Under the pieces are notes generated by a model. That model worked only from the letters and a program-made list of their open reading frames with translations, ran no database searches and was not told the DNA's origin. From NCBI RefSeq assembly GCF_013248905.1, contig NZ_JABRVS010000001.1, positions 4,278,001-4,342,000 of the forward strand: a DNA stretch of 64,000 nucleotides, read 5' to 3'. The position numbers and the translations under genes are program-made. This DNA is from Shewanella sp. VB17 (lineage in GTDB: Bacteria > Pseudomonadota > Gammaproteobacteria > Enterobacterales > Shewanellaceae). Below, piece by piece: positions 18,477 to 27,808 of the stretch (position 1 is its first letter; each line of letters begins with the position of its first letter).

Positions 18477-18503
18477 AAGGGCATGACACTGGTCATACCC
18501 TTT
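18477..18503 (-). terminator. Terminator after nqrM
   Basis: AAGGGCATGAC (18477-18487) pairs with GTCATACCCTT (18492-18502) around a 4-base loop, with one mismatch. On the minus strand it is followed by TTATTTT. It lies about 70 bases past the nqrM stop. Confidence 0.8.
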
Positions 18504-18571
18504 TAAATTTATTTTACAACGCAATAAATTAACAGCATCAATGCCGCCTGATCACCGCACTAATGTATGAG

Positions 18572-18796
18572 TTAAAGAATACGCTGCTTGCTTAGCCTCT
18601 CATGCCTTGCCTCTTCGGCAAGTATTTTAGTTTTACGACTTTCACATGGATCGTCACAATCACACGCTTTATCAATACCGAGAGTACCTAAACCACCGCA
18701 ACTTCCCGCAACTGCGGTACGTTTTACAATATAGCCTATCGACATCAATAGAAAAAACAGCAATAACACGACAAAAGCCGCTATAAATGTACCCAT
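18572..18796 (-). CDS. nqrM: Na+-NQR maturation protein NqrM
   Basis: A small membrane protein (74 residues) with one N-terminal helix (about 2-24), then a Cys-rich tail CGGLGTLGIDKACDCDDPC. This Cys pattern is diagnostic of NqrM (DUF539), which is needed to assemble the Fe centre between NqrD and NqrE. The start at ATG 18796 has GGAG 6 bases upstream; the frame extends five residues further without support. It follows apbE by 88 bases at the end of the nqr locus. Confidence 0.93.
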   Translation of the reverse strand: MGTFIAAFVVLLLFFLLMSIGYIVKRTAVAGSCGGLGTLGIDKACDCDDPCESRKTKILAEEARHERLSKQRIL

Positions 18797-18884
18797 GATA
18801 TACTCCAACAAAGCGTGTTTTACATTATAACATCAGAATGCCCATGCTATCACTCTCAACCGTTCAAACGAAGACAATCCCCCC

Positions 18885-19901
18885 TTATTCATCTAAAAAT
18901 GGTCTAAAAGCATCACTGTAATAAACCTTGAAGCCCGAGTCTTGTTTTTCTATTAACATAATGGCTAAATTTTCACGCTTAGCAAGCGCTAGAGAAGCTT
19001 GGGTTCCCAACACCATCATGGCTGTGGCGTAACCATCAGCAACCATAGATTGCTGATGCAGTACCGTCACCGAAGCCAAGCGATGGTTGATGGGGAAACC
19101 GGTACGTGGATCAATAAGGTGTGAAAACTGGCGACCGTCTTCTTCATAATAATTACGGTAATCACCAGACGTAGCAATGGCCATATCCCCTGGTGCGATA
19201 ACTTGCTGTATTTCACGATCGTCCATCTCAGGCTGTTCTATGGCAACATGCCAAGCTGAGCCATCCATTTTTTTACCAAAAACACTGAGCTCGCCACCGA
19301 CTTCGACTAAGTAACCAGTGACATGATATTGCGCTAAGAGTGCCGCGACAATATCGACACCAAAACCTTTAGCAATAGAGGATAAATCGACATAAAGATC
19401 ACTCTTTTCTTTCATTAAGGTATGACCATCCACACGCAGATATTCTATCCCCGTGCGGGCTTTGGCCTCAGCAATTTCTGCTTTTGATGGAATATGCGTC
19501 GGACGTTTGTCAGGACCAAACCCCCACAAATTGACCAAGGGACCTAAGGTAATGTCTAGCGCACCATCTGTGATGTGATAAAGATGAATGGCTTGGTTTA
19601 TGACCGTCATCGTATCCGCTGATACTGTGATCGGCTCACTTAACCCCGCTGAGTTAAACCGAGACAATTCTGAGTCTAAACGATAGGTCGACATTTGATC
19701 ATTGACTTTTTCCAGTGCAAGATCAATTTCAGCTTGGAGTACATTTGCCTTTGGTAGCGACGCATTCGGCACCACTTTAATGTGGTAAGTGGTGCCCATG
19801 GTGTGACCTGAAAGGGAAAGTGTTTCAACAGGTTGAGAACATGCAGAAACAAAAAAGGCTAACCATATAAGGGCTAGCCAGTTTGCTAAGGTCTTTTTCA
19901 T
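18885..19901 (-). CDS. apbE: FAD:protein FMN transferase (ApbE), lipoprotein
   Basis: Attaches FMN covalently, from FAD, to Thr in the SGAT motifs of NqrB and NqrC. The N-terminal signal ends in a lipobox (VSAC, Cys21), so the enzyme is anchored and acts in the periplasm. Conserved ApbE segments are seen: GHTMGTTYHIKV near residue 33, DLSSIAKGFGVD about 172-183, HLIDPRTGFP and DGYATAMMVLG near the end. 338 residues, normal. Located between nqrF and nqrM, where it serves the Na+-NQR complex; a hairpin at 19952-19996 separates it from nqrF. Confidence 0.96.
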   Translation of the reverse strand: MKKTLANWLALIWLAFFVSACSQPVETLSLSGHTMGTTYHIKVVPNASLPKANVLQAEIDLALEKVNDQMSTYRLDSELSRFNSAGLSEPITVSADTMTVINQAIHLYHITDGALDITLGPLVNLWGFGPDKRPTHIPSKAEIAEAKARTGIEYLRVDGHTLMKEKSDLYVDLSSIAKGFGVDIVAALLAQYHVTGYLVEVGGELSVFGKKMDGSAWHVAIEQPEMDDREIQQVIAPGDMAIATSGDYRNYYEEDGRQFSHLIDPRTGFPINHRLASVTVLHQQSMVADGYATAMMVLGTQASLALAKRENLAIMLIEKQDSGFKVYYSDAFRPFLDE

Positions 19902-19951
19902 TGTGACCTAAATCCTTATTACAATAAACTGATGTTTGGCTAAAAACTGGA

Positions 19952-19996
19952 TATAAAGAAAGAGAGTAAATCATGACACTTTACTCTCTCTTTATA
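19952..19996 (-). terminator. Strong hairpin between nqrF and apbE
   Basis: TATAAAGAAAGAGAGTAAA (19952-19970) pairs with the complement at 19980-19996, with two extra bases in one arm. The minus-strand side runs into TTTCTTTAT. A terminator or partial attenuator that would set apbE-nqrM expression below nqrA-F. Confidence 0.75.
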
Positions 19997-20037
19997 AAGA
20001 ATACTTGAACCATCAGATCCAAGCACTGTCGCTAATA

Positions 20038-21285
20038 TTAGCCACCAAAATCATCGAGTAAGATATTTTCATCTTCAACACCGAGCTCTTTCAGCATACC
20101 AATAACGGCCGCATTCATCATTGGAGGACCACACATGTAGTACTCACAATCTTCTGGCGCTTCATGATCACGTAAGTAGCTTTCATAAAGGACATTATGA
20201 ATGAAACCTGTTTTACCTTCCCAATCATCCTCTGGTTGAGGATCTGATAAAGCAACGTGCCAGTCAAAGTTTTCATTGTCAGCCGCTAGACCATCAAAAT
20301 CTTCAACATAGAACATTTCGCGCTTAGAACGTGCCCCATACCAAAAACTCATCTTACGATTAGTATTAAGACGCTTAAGCTGATCGAAGATATGTGAACG
20401 CATAGGAGCCATACCAGCACCACCGCCAACAAACACCATTTCATTATCAGTCTCTTTCGCGAAAAACTCACCAAATGGACCAGAAATAGTCACTTTATCA
20501 CCCGCGTTTAAACTAAAGATGTAAGAAGACATCTTGCCGCAAGGTAGCGTGAGATTACGCGGTGGTGGTGAAGCAATACGCACATTAAGCATGATGATAC
20601 CTTCCTCTTCAGGATAGTTCGCCATTGAATATGCACGGATGGTTTCGTCATCAACCTTAGACTCAAGCTTAAAGAAACCGAAATGATCCCAATCGCCACG
20701 GTACTCAGCAGGAATATCATAGTCTGCATATTTAACGTGATGCGCAGGGGCCTGAATTTGAATATAACCACCAGCACGAAACGGCACCGAATCACCATCA
20801 GGAATTTGAAGCTTAAGCTCTTTAATGAAGGTGGCTTTGTTATCATTAGAGATAACAGTACATTCCCACTTCTTCACGCCGAAGATTTCCTCTTCGAGCT
20901 CAATTTCCATATTGGTTTTTACGCTTACCTGACAAGATAAACGACAACCCTCACGAGCCTCACCTTTACTAATATGCCCAAGCTCTGTTGGTAAAATATC
21001 GCCACCACCAGATTTAACTTGTACTTTACACTGACCACAGGTACCACCACCGCCACAGGCGCTCGATATAAAAATACCTTGTTCAGCCAGTGCACCCAGT
21101 AACTTACCGCCAGCAGGTAAACTAATCCCTTTAGCAGGATCGTCATTGATGCCAATTGTAATGTTACCGTTGTTCACTAGTTTAGATTTAGCGAATAAAA
21201 TAATCAGTACTAAAACTAACACAATGACAGTAAACATACTCACACCGAGATAAACCTCGAGTGGAGTAGATTTAAGAATATCCAT
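20038..21285 (-). CDS. nqrF: Na+-translocating NADH:quinone reductase subunit F
   Basis: The electron entry subunit: oxidises NADH through FAD and a 2Fe-2S centre and passes electrons into the membrane part. An N-terminal membrane helix (about residues 11-31) is followed by a ferredoxin domain with ligands in SACGGGGTCGQC, an FAD-binding motif RAYSMANYP and an NADH-binding segment GGGAGMAPMRS. The C-terminal end is LLDDFGG. 415 residues; relatives are about 407. Last of the six nqr structural genes, 45 bases after nqrE. Confidence 0.97.
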   Translation of the reverse strand: MDILKSTPLEVYLGVSMFTVIVLVLVLIILFAKSKLVNNGNITIGINDDPAKGISLPAGGKLLGALAEQGIFISSACGGGGTCGQCKVQVKSGGGDILPTELGHISKGEAREGCRLSCQVSVKTNMEIELEEEIFGVKKWECTVISNDNKATFIKELKLQIPDGDSVPFRAGGYIQIQAPAHHVKYADYDIPAEYRGDWDHFGFFKLESKVDDETIRAYSMANYPEEEGIIMLNVRIASPPPRNLTLPCGKMSSYIFSLNAGDKVTISGPFGEFFAKETDNEMVFVGGGAGMAPMRSHIFDQLKRLNTNRKMSFWYGARSKREMFYVEDFDGLAADNENFDWHVALSDPQPEDDWEGKTGFIHNVLYESYLRDHEAPEDCEYYMCGPPMMNAAVIGMLKELGVEDENILLDDFGG

Positions 21286-21330
21286 TAACTTATCCTTAAA
21301 GGTCCAAATTAAGAAGCCAGTAGGCCCCTA

Positions 21331-21939
21331 TTATAGGGACACACCAGAAAACGACATGAAACCTAATGCCATCAGACCTGCAGTAACAAAGGTAATACCT
21401 AAGCCACGTAGTCCATTAGGTACATCAGCATATTTCATTTTTTCACGAATACCCGCTAACAACACAACCGCTAGTGCCCAACCAATACCTGAACCTACGC
21501 CAAAAACAAAGCTTTCAGTTAGGTTGTAATCACGTTCAACCATGAAAGAAACCGCACCAAAAATGGCACAGTTAACAGTGATTAACGGTAGGAAGATCCC
21601 CAATGCGTTATATAACGGCGGAAAATATTTATCGAGTACCATTTCAAGAATTTGAACCAGTGCTGCGATCACACCAATAAAGGTAATGAACTTCAAAAAG
21701 CTCAAATCAGCTTCAGGTGCACCAGCCCATGATAAAGCACCCGGTGCTAGTAGCCCCTGATAAATTATCTGGTTAACAGGTACAGAAATCGCCAATACGA
21801 CGATAACGGCGACACCGAGCCCCATGGCGGTAGTGACTTTCTTCGATACAGCAAGAAAAGTACACATTCCAAGGAAAAAGGACAATGCCATGTTTTCGAT
21901 AAAAATAGAGCGAATTAGCAAACTTATATAATGTTCCAT
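21331..21939 (-). CDS. nqrE: Na+-NQR subunit E
   Basis: An inner-membrane subunit of six helices, 202 residues as expected. It is paired with NqrD in inverted topology, and the Cys residues at the interface (for example FLGMCTFLA in helix one and TVNCAIFG) help to hold the iron centre on the path from NqrF to NqrC. The gene starts 5 bases after the stop of nqrD, part of the compact nqrABCDEF operon. Confidence 0.96.
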   Translation of the reverse strand: MEHYISLLIRSIFIENMALSFFLGMCTFLAVSKKVTTAMGLGVAVIVVLAISVPVNQIIYQGLLAPGALSWAGAPEADLSFLKFITFIGVIAALVQILEMVLDKYFPPLYNALGIFLPLITVNCAIFGAVSFMVERDYNLTESFVFGVGSGIGWALAVVLLAGIREKMKYADVPNGLRGLGITFVTAGLMALGFMSFSGVSL

Positions 21940-21944
21940 CTCGC

Positions 21945-22577
21945 TTACCCTTTTGCTTCGACTTGATCAGGCTTAACCGTACGAATAATCCAGATCAATG
22001 CACCAATCAAGAAAAACGCACTTGGCGGCAGTAATAACAGACCATTTGGCTGATACCATCCGCCATCTGAAATCTTGCTTAAGATTTCAATGCCAAATAA
22101 TGAACCATTTCCAAAAAGCTCGCGGAAAAAACCAACCGACATCAAGATAACACCATAGCCTAAGCCATTACCGATCCCATCCATGAAACTCATCATTGGG
22201 GGTGTTTTCATTGCGTAAGCTTCAGCACGGCCCATGACGATACAGTTAGTAATAATCAACCCAACAAATACCGACAGCTGCTTAGAAATATCATAAGCGT
22301 AAGCTTGCAGAAATTGATCAACCACGATCACCAGTGATGCAATGATCGTCATCTGAACGATAATACGTACACTGCTTGGAATGTGGTTACGAAGCATAGA
22401 GATAAACAAGTTAGATAAAGCCGTTACTGCAGTAAGCGCAATCGTCATTACCAATGCAGTTTCTAACTTACTGGTTACCGCAAGCGCACTACAAACACCC
22501 AGCACTTGCAGTGCTATTGGGTTGTTGCTCACTATCGGTCCAGCTAAAACCTGCTTGAGTTCTTTAGCATTAGCCAT
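21945..22577 (-). CDS. nqrD: Na+-NQR subunit D
   Basis: An inner-membrane subunit, 210 residues with six helices, homologous to NqrE and RnfE. Conserved segments are LGVCSALAVT and GLIITNCIVMGRAEA, each with a Cys at the iron site. The start codon at 22577 shares its last base with the stop of nqrC, consistent with translational coupling. Confidence 0.96.
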   Translation of the reverse strand: MANAKELKQVLAGPIVSNNPIALQVLGVCSALAVTSKLETALVMTIALTAVTALSNLFISMLRNHIPSSVRIIVQMTIIASLVIVVDQFLQAYAYDISKQLSVFVGLIITNCIVMGRAEAYAMKTPPMMSFMDGIGNGLGYGVILMSVGFFRELFGNGSLFGIEILSKISDGGWYQPNGLLLLPPSAFFLIGALIWIIRTVKPDQVEAKG

Positions 22578-23371
22578 TAGCTCAACCCTCCATGACGAAA
22601 CTTCTCGATAAAATGAGCAAATCCTTCCTCACCTAACCAAAACTCCAATGAATATTGCACACCATTACTGGTCAAGGTTGCACCAGAAAGCGCATCAACA
22701 CCGTGTATTGATGCTGCAATACTCGGAATTTTAGTCACGCTGATCGCTAATTGACCTTTATCATCATACAGTTTCTTACCGTGCCATTTCTCCATCCATT
22801 TAGGATTTTGAACTTCACCACCAAGACCAGGTGTTTCACCTGAACCGGTAAAAGAGTAATAAACTAAACTCTGAATCGTATTAACGTCAGGATCAACAGC
22901 CAAAAATGCATACATAGTAGACCATAGACCGTAACCTTTAATAGGTAAGATCAATGTCTTTAGTTTGCCTTGCTCATCATTAACGACATAGACAACGGCT
23001 GTATTAGCAACACGTTTAACCGAGGCAATATCGTTGTTGGGTTTAAATGAGTTTTTGACATCACGTGCTTCTTTGTCTGCATCAAACAGGTCTGCCTTAC
23101 CTTCAACCCATGCACCGGTTTTAAGATCTACCAGCTTAGCAACAACAAATTTATTGTATATTGCTAACACTTCAGTTTTCGCTAAAGGGGCTTCTTTTGG
23201 ATTAAGCAAACCTGCCGCTTCAAGAATATATTTTTGCTTATCGAGCAGTTTATTCTCTATCTGAGTCGGTCTCAACAATACCGCAGTGGCTGATACCAAT
23301 ACTGAGCAGATAAAACATAAACCAACAACAACAAACAGGGTTCTACCGAACGAATCTTTATTACTAGCCAC
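22577..23371 (-). CDS. nqrC: Na+-NQR subunit C, FMN-carrying
   Basis: A mostly periplasmic subunit (264 residues) with one N-terminal helix and covalently bound FMN on Thr in SGATLTS (about residue 229). I chose the GTG start at 23371, which gives MASNKDSFGRTL and has GGAGG 6 bases upstream; the frame runs 23 residues further upstream, into nqrB, without family support. It overlaps the end of nqrB by 8 bases. Confidence 0.95.
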   Translation of the reverse strand: MASNKDSFGRTLFVVVGLCFICSVLVSATAVLLRPTQIENKLLDKQKYILEAAGLLNPKEAPLAKTEVLAIYNKFVVAKLVDLKTGAWVEGKADLFDADKEARDVKNSFKPNNDIASVKRVANTAVVYVVNDEQGKLKTLILPIKGYGLWSTMYAFLAVDPDVNTIQSLVYYSFTGSGETPGLGGEVQNPKWMEKWHGKKLYDDKGQLAISVTKIPSIAASIHGVDALSGATLTSNGVQYSLEFWLGEEGFAHFIEKFRHGGLS

Positions 23372-24563
23372 GTGCAACCCTCCGCTTGATATTTGCCTGA
23401 ACAACAAAATGGTCAAATAATGGAGCAAACAAATTGGCAAATAAGATAGCCAACATCATGCCTTCAGGAAACGCTGGGTTGACGACTCTAATAAATATCG
23501 CCATAGCACCAATTAAGATTCCGTATCCCCATTTAGCCGTATTCGTAAATGAAGCCGATACTGGATCGGTTGCCATAAATATCATGCCAAAGGCAAATCC
23601 ACCTAAGACAAAGTGCCAATACCAAGGCATCGCAAACATTGGATTTGTCTCACTACCTACGAAGTTCAGCAAGCTAGAAACCGCAAACATACCGAGCATC
23701 ACACCGGCAATAATACGCCAAGACGCGATACGTGCATAAACGATAACGGCGCCACCGATTAAAATAGCTAAGGTAGATACTTCACCAACAGACCCAGGAA
23801 TAAAACCGAAGAAAGCATCCCACCAATCCTGACTAAAGCCATAATCAAGCGTACCTTGTGCAGCTTGGCTCAATGCCGTTGCACCAGAATAGCCATCGGC
23901 GACAACCCAAGTGGTATCACCAGACATACTCAGCGGGTAAGCAAAGAATAGGAAAGCACGGCCAGCCAGAGCTGGGTTAAGGAAGTTGCGTCCTGTGCCA
24001 CCAAAGATTTCTTTCGCCACAACCACACCAAAGGTAATACCTAAGGCCACCATCCATAAAGGAATCGTTGCAGGTAATGTTAATGCGAAAAGCACCGAGG
24101 TAACAAAAAAACCTTCGTTAACTTCGTGACCACGTACCGAGGCAAACAAGACTTCCCAAATACCACCAACAACAAATGTCACGGCATAAATCGGTAAGAA
24201 GAAACAAGCGCCATACCACATTAGGGCGGGAACACCTGAGCTTGCGTTCAATTCAGTACCAAATAGACTGAACAGGCTAATTTGCCAAACATCCGGTGTG
24301 GCAAAGCCAGCTGCTAGCGCATCTTGTGCTTGCAAACCGACATTATACATACCAGCAAACATCGCTGGGAATGTACATGCCCACACCATGATCATCATGC
24401 GTTTCAAGTCAAAATTATCGCGAACGTGGGTTGTCCCCTTGTTCACATGACCTGGGGTATAAAAAACCGTATAAGCAGCTTCGAAGATGGCGTAAAACTT
24501 TTCGTATTTACCGCCCTTTTCAAACTGAGGTTCTATACCTTTAAAAAAATCATTCAAGCTCAT
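23364..24563 (-). CDS. nqrB: Na+-NQR subunit B, FMN- and riboflavin-carrying
   Basis: The main membrane subunit for sodium movement, with about ten helices. The FMN-linked Thr is in SGATALS (about residue 230). A conserved Gly-rich stretch (GGTGRNFLNPALAGRAF) and ATDPVSASFTN are as expected. 399 residues; relatives are about 400-415. It begins at the last base of nqrA and overlaps nqrC. Confidence 0.97.
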   Translation of the reverse strand: MSLNDFFKGIEPQFEKGGKYEKFYAIFEAAYTVFYTPGHVNKGTTHVRDNFDLKRMMIMVWACTFPAMFAGMYNVGLQAQDALAAGFATPDVWQISLFSLFGTELNASSGVPALMWYGACFFLPIYAVTFVVGGIWEVLFASVRGHEVNEGFFVTSVLFALTLPATIPLWMVALGITFGVVVAKEIFGGTGRNFLNPALAGRAFLFFAYPLSMSGDTTWVVADGYSGATALSQAAQGTLDYGFSQDWWDAFFGFIPGSVGEVSTLAILIGGAVIVYARIASWRIIAGVMLGMFAVSSLLNFVGSETNPMFAMPWYWHFVLGGFAFGMIFMATDPVSASFTNTAKWGYGILIGAMAIFIRVVNPAFPEGMMLAILFANLFAPLFDHFVVQANIKRRVARG

Positions 24564-25897
24564 TAGCCTTCCCTCACGATCGTATCTAAACAGTCACGAA
24601 GATAAGTAGCATAATCATACTTACCAGGACATACGAAAGTACACAGTGCCAAATCTTCTTCATCCAACTCAAGTGCACCTAATGTAACGGCACCATCAAA
24701 ATCACCAGAGACAAGATCTCGCAGCAACATCGTTGGAAGAATATCCAGCGGCATGACACGTTCATAGTTACCAATAGGCACCATCGCTCTATCTGATCCA
24801 CCTGTGCTTGTCGTCATATTAAATAGACGAGAAGGTGACAAGTGACCTAGAAAAGCACGCGTAATAGAGAACTTATCACCGCCAGGCATAGCCCAACCGA
24901 GAAACTCTTGTTCTCTTCCCTCTTCAAGGCAAGATATTTGCTGATGGAAACGGCCTAGGTAAGCAGTGGGTCCTACAGCTTTACGACCGCTTAGCACAGA
25001 ACCTGAAATGATACGCACATCACCATCAGACACTTCGCCGGCAGTTAATTCTGTCGTTGATGCACCCAATTGAGTACGCACTAATCTTGGTTTGGTAGCC
25101 TTAGGGCCAGCAACTGCTACGACTCGCTGTGAGTTGAGTTCACCGGTAGTAAACAATTGACCTATCGCTATCACGTCTTGATAACCCACATGCCAAACAG
25201 TTCTGTTTGCTGATGCAGATAATAGGAAATGAATATGCGTACCAGGTAAACCTGCTGGATGTAAGCCTGCAAACTCTTCGACTTGCGCATTAGCACTCGG
25301 TATATCAGCGCCAGGCGCCTTACACAAATACACCTTACCTTCAGTCAATCTTGCAAGTAGCTTAAGGCCATTGGCAAAATCGTCTTTATGTTCACCGATA
25401 ACCACTTCAGGGTTAGCAGCAAGAGGTTGGGTATCTATTGCAGTCACGAAGATGCCGGCAGCGGTAGACTCTACGGCTGGGGCTTTACTAAAAGGACGAG
25501 TACGCAAGGCAGTCCATAAACCTGATTCTATCAAGTTATGGCGAACTAACTGCGGGTCCAATGACGTTAATTTTGCAGCGTCATATTTAGCGAAAGACAC
25601 ACACTCATTGCCTTCCACTTCGATGACAACCGACTGAAGAACACGTTGTGCTCCCCGATTAATTTCAACTACTGTACCGCTGGCTGAAGCCGTATACATC
25701 ACACCAAGGTTTTTTTTATCTTCAAAGATAATTTGACCTTTTTTAACTTTATCGCCCACTTTAATTTTCATCGTGGGGCGTAAGCCAATATACTCTTCAC
25801 CCAAAGTAGCTACACGTTTAATGGCTGGGCCATTATGTATGACTTGCTCTGGCCCACCGACTAAGGGCAGGTCCAATCCTTTCTTTATTGTAATCAT
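24563..25897 (-). CDS. nqrA: Na+-NQR subunit A
   Basis: A cytosolic subunit involved in quinone reduction. The start is set at ATG 25897 (MITIKKGLDLPLVGGPEQ), matching the family; the frame also has a GTG four codons earlier. 444 residues, as expected. It leads the operon nqrABCDEF. Together the six subunits couple NADH oxidation to sodium export, an important energy route in marine bacteria. The promoter should be in the 520-base gap to luxS. Confidence 0.97.
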   Translation of the reverse strand: MITIKKGLDLPLVGGPEQVIHNGPAIKRVATLGEEYIGLRPTMKIKVGDKVKKGQIIFEDKKNLGVMYTASASGTVVEINRGAQRVLQSVVIEVEGNECVSFAKYDAAKLTSLDPQLVRHNLIESGLWTALRTRPFSKAPAVESTAAGIFVTAIDTQPLAANPEVVIGEHKDDFANGLKLLARLTEGKVYLCKAPGADIPSANAQVEEFAGLHPAGLPGTHIHFLLSASANRTVWHVGYQDVIAIGQLFTTGELNSQRVVAVAGPKATKPRLVRTQLGASTTELTAGEVSDGDVRIISGSVLSGRKAVGPTAYLGRFHQQISCLEEGREQEFLGWAMPGGDKFSITRAFLGHLSPSRLFNMTTSTGGSDRAMVPIGNYERVMPLDILPTMLLRDLVSGDFDGAVTLGALELDEEDLALCTFVCPGKYDYATYLRDCLDTIVREG

Positions 25898-26086
25898 ATC
25901 CACAAGCACTACGTTATGAAGGAAAGATAATGCGCCGCGTTCCTGCTATAAAAATGACAGGGAAAATACCAAGCCCATCTCATTGAGCTAGCGCAGATTC
26001 AGCACAGAATTGCGACTGCAATCACGCTGTTCGCGCGCATTTTACCGTAAATATCAACGCATCGCCATGAAAAATGTGGGCCTTTT

Positions 26087-26113
26087 AACAAGATAGGCCT
26101 CTTTTTACATCGG
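26087..26113. terminator. Hairpin between luxS and nqrA
   Basis: GGGCCT (26089-) pairs with AGGCCT/C around an AT-rich loop, followed on the plus strand by CTTTTT and on the minus strand by ACATTTTTC. It probably ends luxS transcription before nqrA. The rest of the gap 25898-26419 is AT-rich and should hold the nqr promoter; nothing else is visible in it. Confidence 0.6.
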
Positions 26114-26419
26114 TATTTTTGGCGTATATTTTCATTTTGCATTTGATTTAGACTCCACTTGTATCACTAGGACTTGTGATCCAACAAATTCATCACAAAT
26201 TCAAAAAAACTCACAGCTAAGTGCTGATTGAACTCACAAAAACAAACAAAACATCAACCGAGCAAACTTTCACCAGCAGCCTTTTTTATTAATATAGACC
26301 TTACATCTATAATCTGTTTAAAAAAATCCCGTTCAGTTGTTACACGTCCCCACTAGCAACCAATCTAAAAAAATAATTAATGACTGCTAAAACAAGGAGT
26401 ATAGACCCTAAAAGCACGA

Positions 26420-26902
26420 TTAACTTAATTTCAGCTCATCATTACTATTAACACTGATCCCAGATGCGAGAATTGCCCGTGCAATTTGTTGAGCTTGATC
26501 TAGCGAATCAAAACAACATTTATTGTTGGAATTATCATTTGATACTGATACAGGTTTAGTCACTGTCAGCACATCATTCATTGCCACCAACCATGCATCT
26601 GCCACCGTCACTTTACAAGGTGAGCCTATCAAGCTCATGTAAAAACCAGTACGACATCCCATGGGAGATATATCAATGATCTCAACGTGAGCATCATTTA
26701 AATGATGACGCATAAAGCCACCATAAAGTCGATCTAACGTCTCAATCCCATGCTGACTCAATGTATCTTTATTGGGCATGCAAAAACGCAAATCAAACAC
26801 AGTAATAGTGTCACCTGATGGTGTTTTGATGGTTTTAGCCACACTGACTGCAGGAGTGTTCATTCGGCTATGTCCAAGGGGAAAGCTATCTAGTAATGCC
26901 AT
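26420..26902 (-). CDS. luxS: LuxS-family protein lacking the HxxEH zinc site
   Basis: Normal LuxS is S-ribosylhomocysteine lyase, a metal enzyme that makes homocysteine and the AI-2 precursor. The protein is recognisable throughout: LDSFPLGHSRMN, DTITVFDLRFCMPNKD, IIDISPMGCRTGFYMSLIG. The catalytic Cys (about residue 83) is present. The metal motif HTLEH is replaced by ETLDR at residues 54-58, so both His ligands are gone and Glu57 is Asp. The third-ligand Cys region reads NKCCFDSLD. It is 160 residues, about ten shorter than usual. The frame is intact, so this is not simple decay. The locus beside nqr and bolA is the one I expect for luxS in Shewanella. Confidence 0.9.
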   Translation of the reverse strand: MALLDSFPLGHSRMNTPAVSVAKTIKTPSGDTITVFDLRFCMPNKDTLSQHGIETLDRLYGGFMRHHLNDAHVEIIDISPMGCRTGFYMSLIGSPCKVTVADAWLVAMNDVLTVTKPVSVSNDNSNNKCCFDSLDQAQQIARAILASGISVNSNDELKLS

Positions 26903-27351
26903 TTCAACTCTCTAAATGATCCCCTCTATTAATCCACCTGACCATCAGACAAAGATTAAAAAGAGGATGGTTAGCACTCGTGCCGCCAATGTCTTTAAGA
27001 CAAAACAACCAAGAGATGGCGAACATTTACGTACAGACTCTAAAAAAACTACATGCGCTTTATTGACCTTCTTAATTGATGACTCTAGATGTGACTTTAC
27101 CCATCAAAGGTCACACCATCAGACAAGAAGTTAATGCATCCTAATGAATTGCAACTCTATAATATAGACCCGCTCACTCTTTTAGCCAGCATCTTAGTGA
27201 TTAATTGATTTAAGCTAACCTAAATCACAATTCTAATACCATTGAAATACTTAACAAAAACAGCAAAAAATGCATAAAGAGGCTGAGGAAATATAATGGC
27301 TAGTTTGAAGGGGATAAAATGGACGAATAACTGAAAAATTAACCGTGTGTG

Positions 27352-27388
27352 TTGATACTCTGAAAATGAACTACTTTCAGAGTATCAA
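27352..27388. other. Perfect 14-bp hairpin below bolA
   Basis: TTGATACTCTGAAA (27352-27365) and its exact complement (27375-27388) around a 9-base loop. It lies 9 bases past the bolA stop. No U-tract on either side, so a terminator is uncertain; it may be a processing or protein site. The remainder of the gap 26903-27397 is AT-rich with no gene. Confidence 0.8.
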
Positions 27389-27397
27389 AGGTAAAGA

Positions 27398-27703
27398 CTA
27401 CTCTGAACCTGCACATTTAGGTGATGCAGGTACAGCAACTTGCGCTGCCCATTCATCGGGAGAATACGTGTGCATGGACAGAGCATGTAAACCATTAGCA
27501 AATTCATCTGTAAGAACATCGTTAACCGCACGATGCCTGCCGATTAAACGCTTACCGTCAAAAGCTGCACTGGTAATGATCACCTTAAAATGTGTTTCTG
27601 AATTTGGCGGCACATGGTGGTTATGACTTTCATTGATCACTTCTAAGTGACTAGGAGACAATGCCGCGATAAGTTTTTCGGTAATAAGCTGCTCTACTGA
27701 CAT
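27398..27703 (-). CDS. bolA: BolA-family protein, 101 aa
   Basis: A small class-II-KH-like protein that with monothiol glutaredoxin binds an Fe-S cluster, and acts as a stress morphogene and regulator. The core motif AAFDGKRLIGRHRAVNDVL is present, preceded by ESHNHHVPP with conserved His residues. Start at ATG 27703 (MSVEQLITEKL); the frame extends 19 residues further without family support. Single gene, on the same strand as luxS and the AlkB-like gene. Confidence 0.92.
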   Translation of the reverse strand: MSVEQLITEKLIAALSPSHLEVINESHNHHVPPNSETHFKVIITSAAFDGKRLIGRHRAVNDVLTDEFANGLHALSMHTYSPDEWAAQVAVPASPKCAGSE

Positions 27704-27808
27704 ATAAATATTCTCAAAAAAAGCAAAAATGTGATGGCGGCAGGTTACTTGCTCACACACTAAAGGTCAATGTTAGGCTGAATACTATGACTTGCCGTTA
27801 TGCGTGCT

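Noticed and set aside
27352..27388. Hairpin as a normal terminator of bolA
   Set aside because: No T-run on the relevant side; listed as an unexplained hairpin instead.
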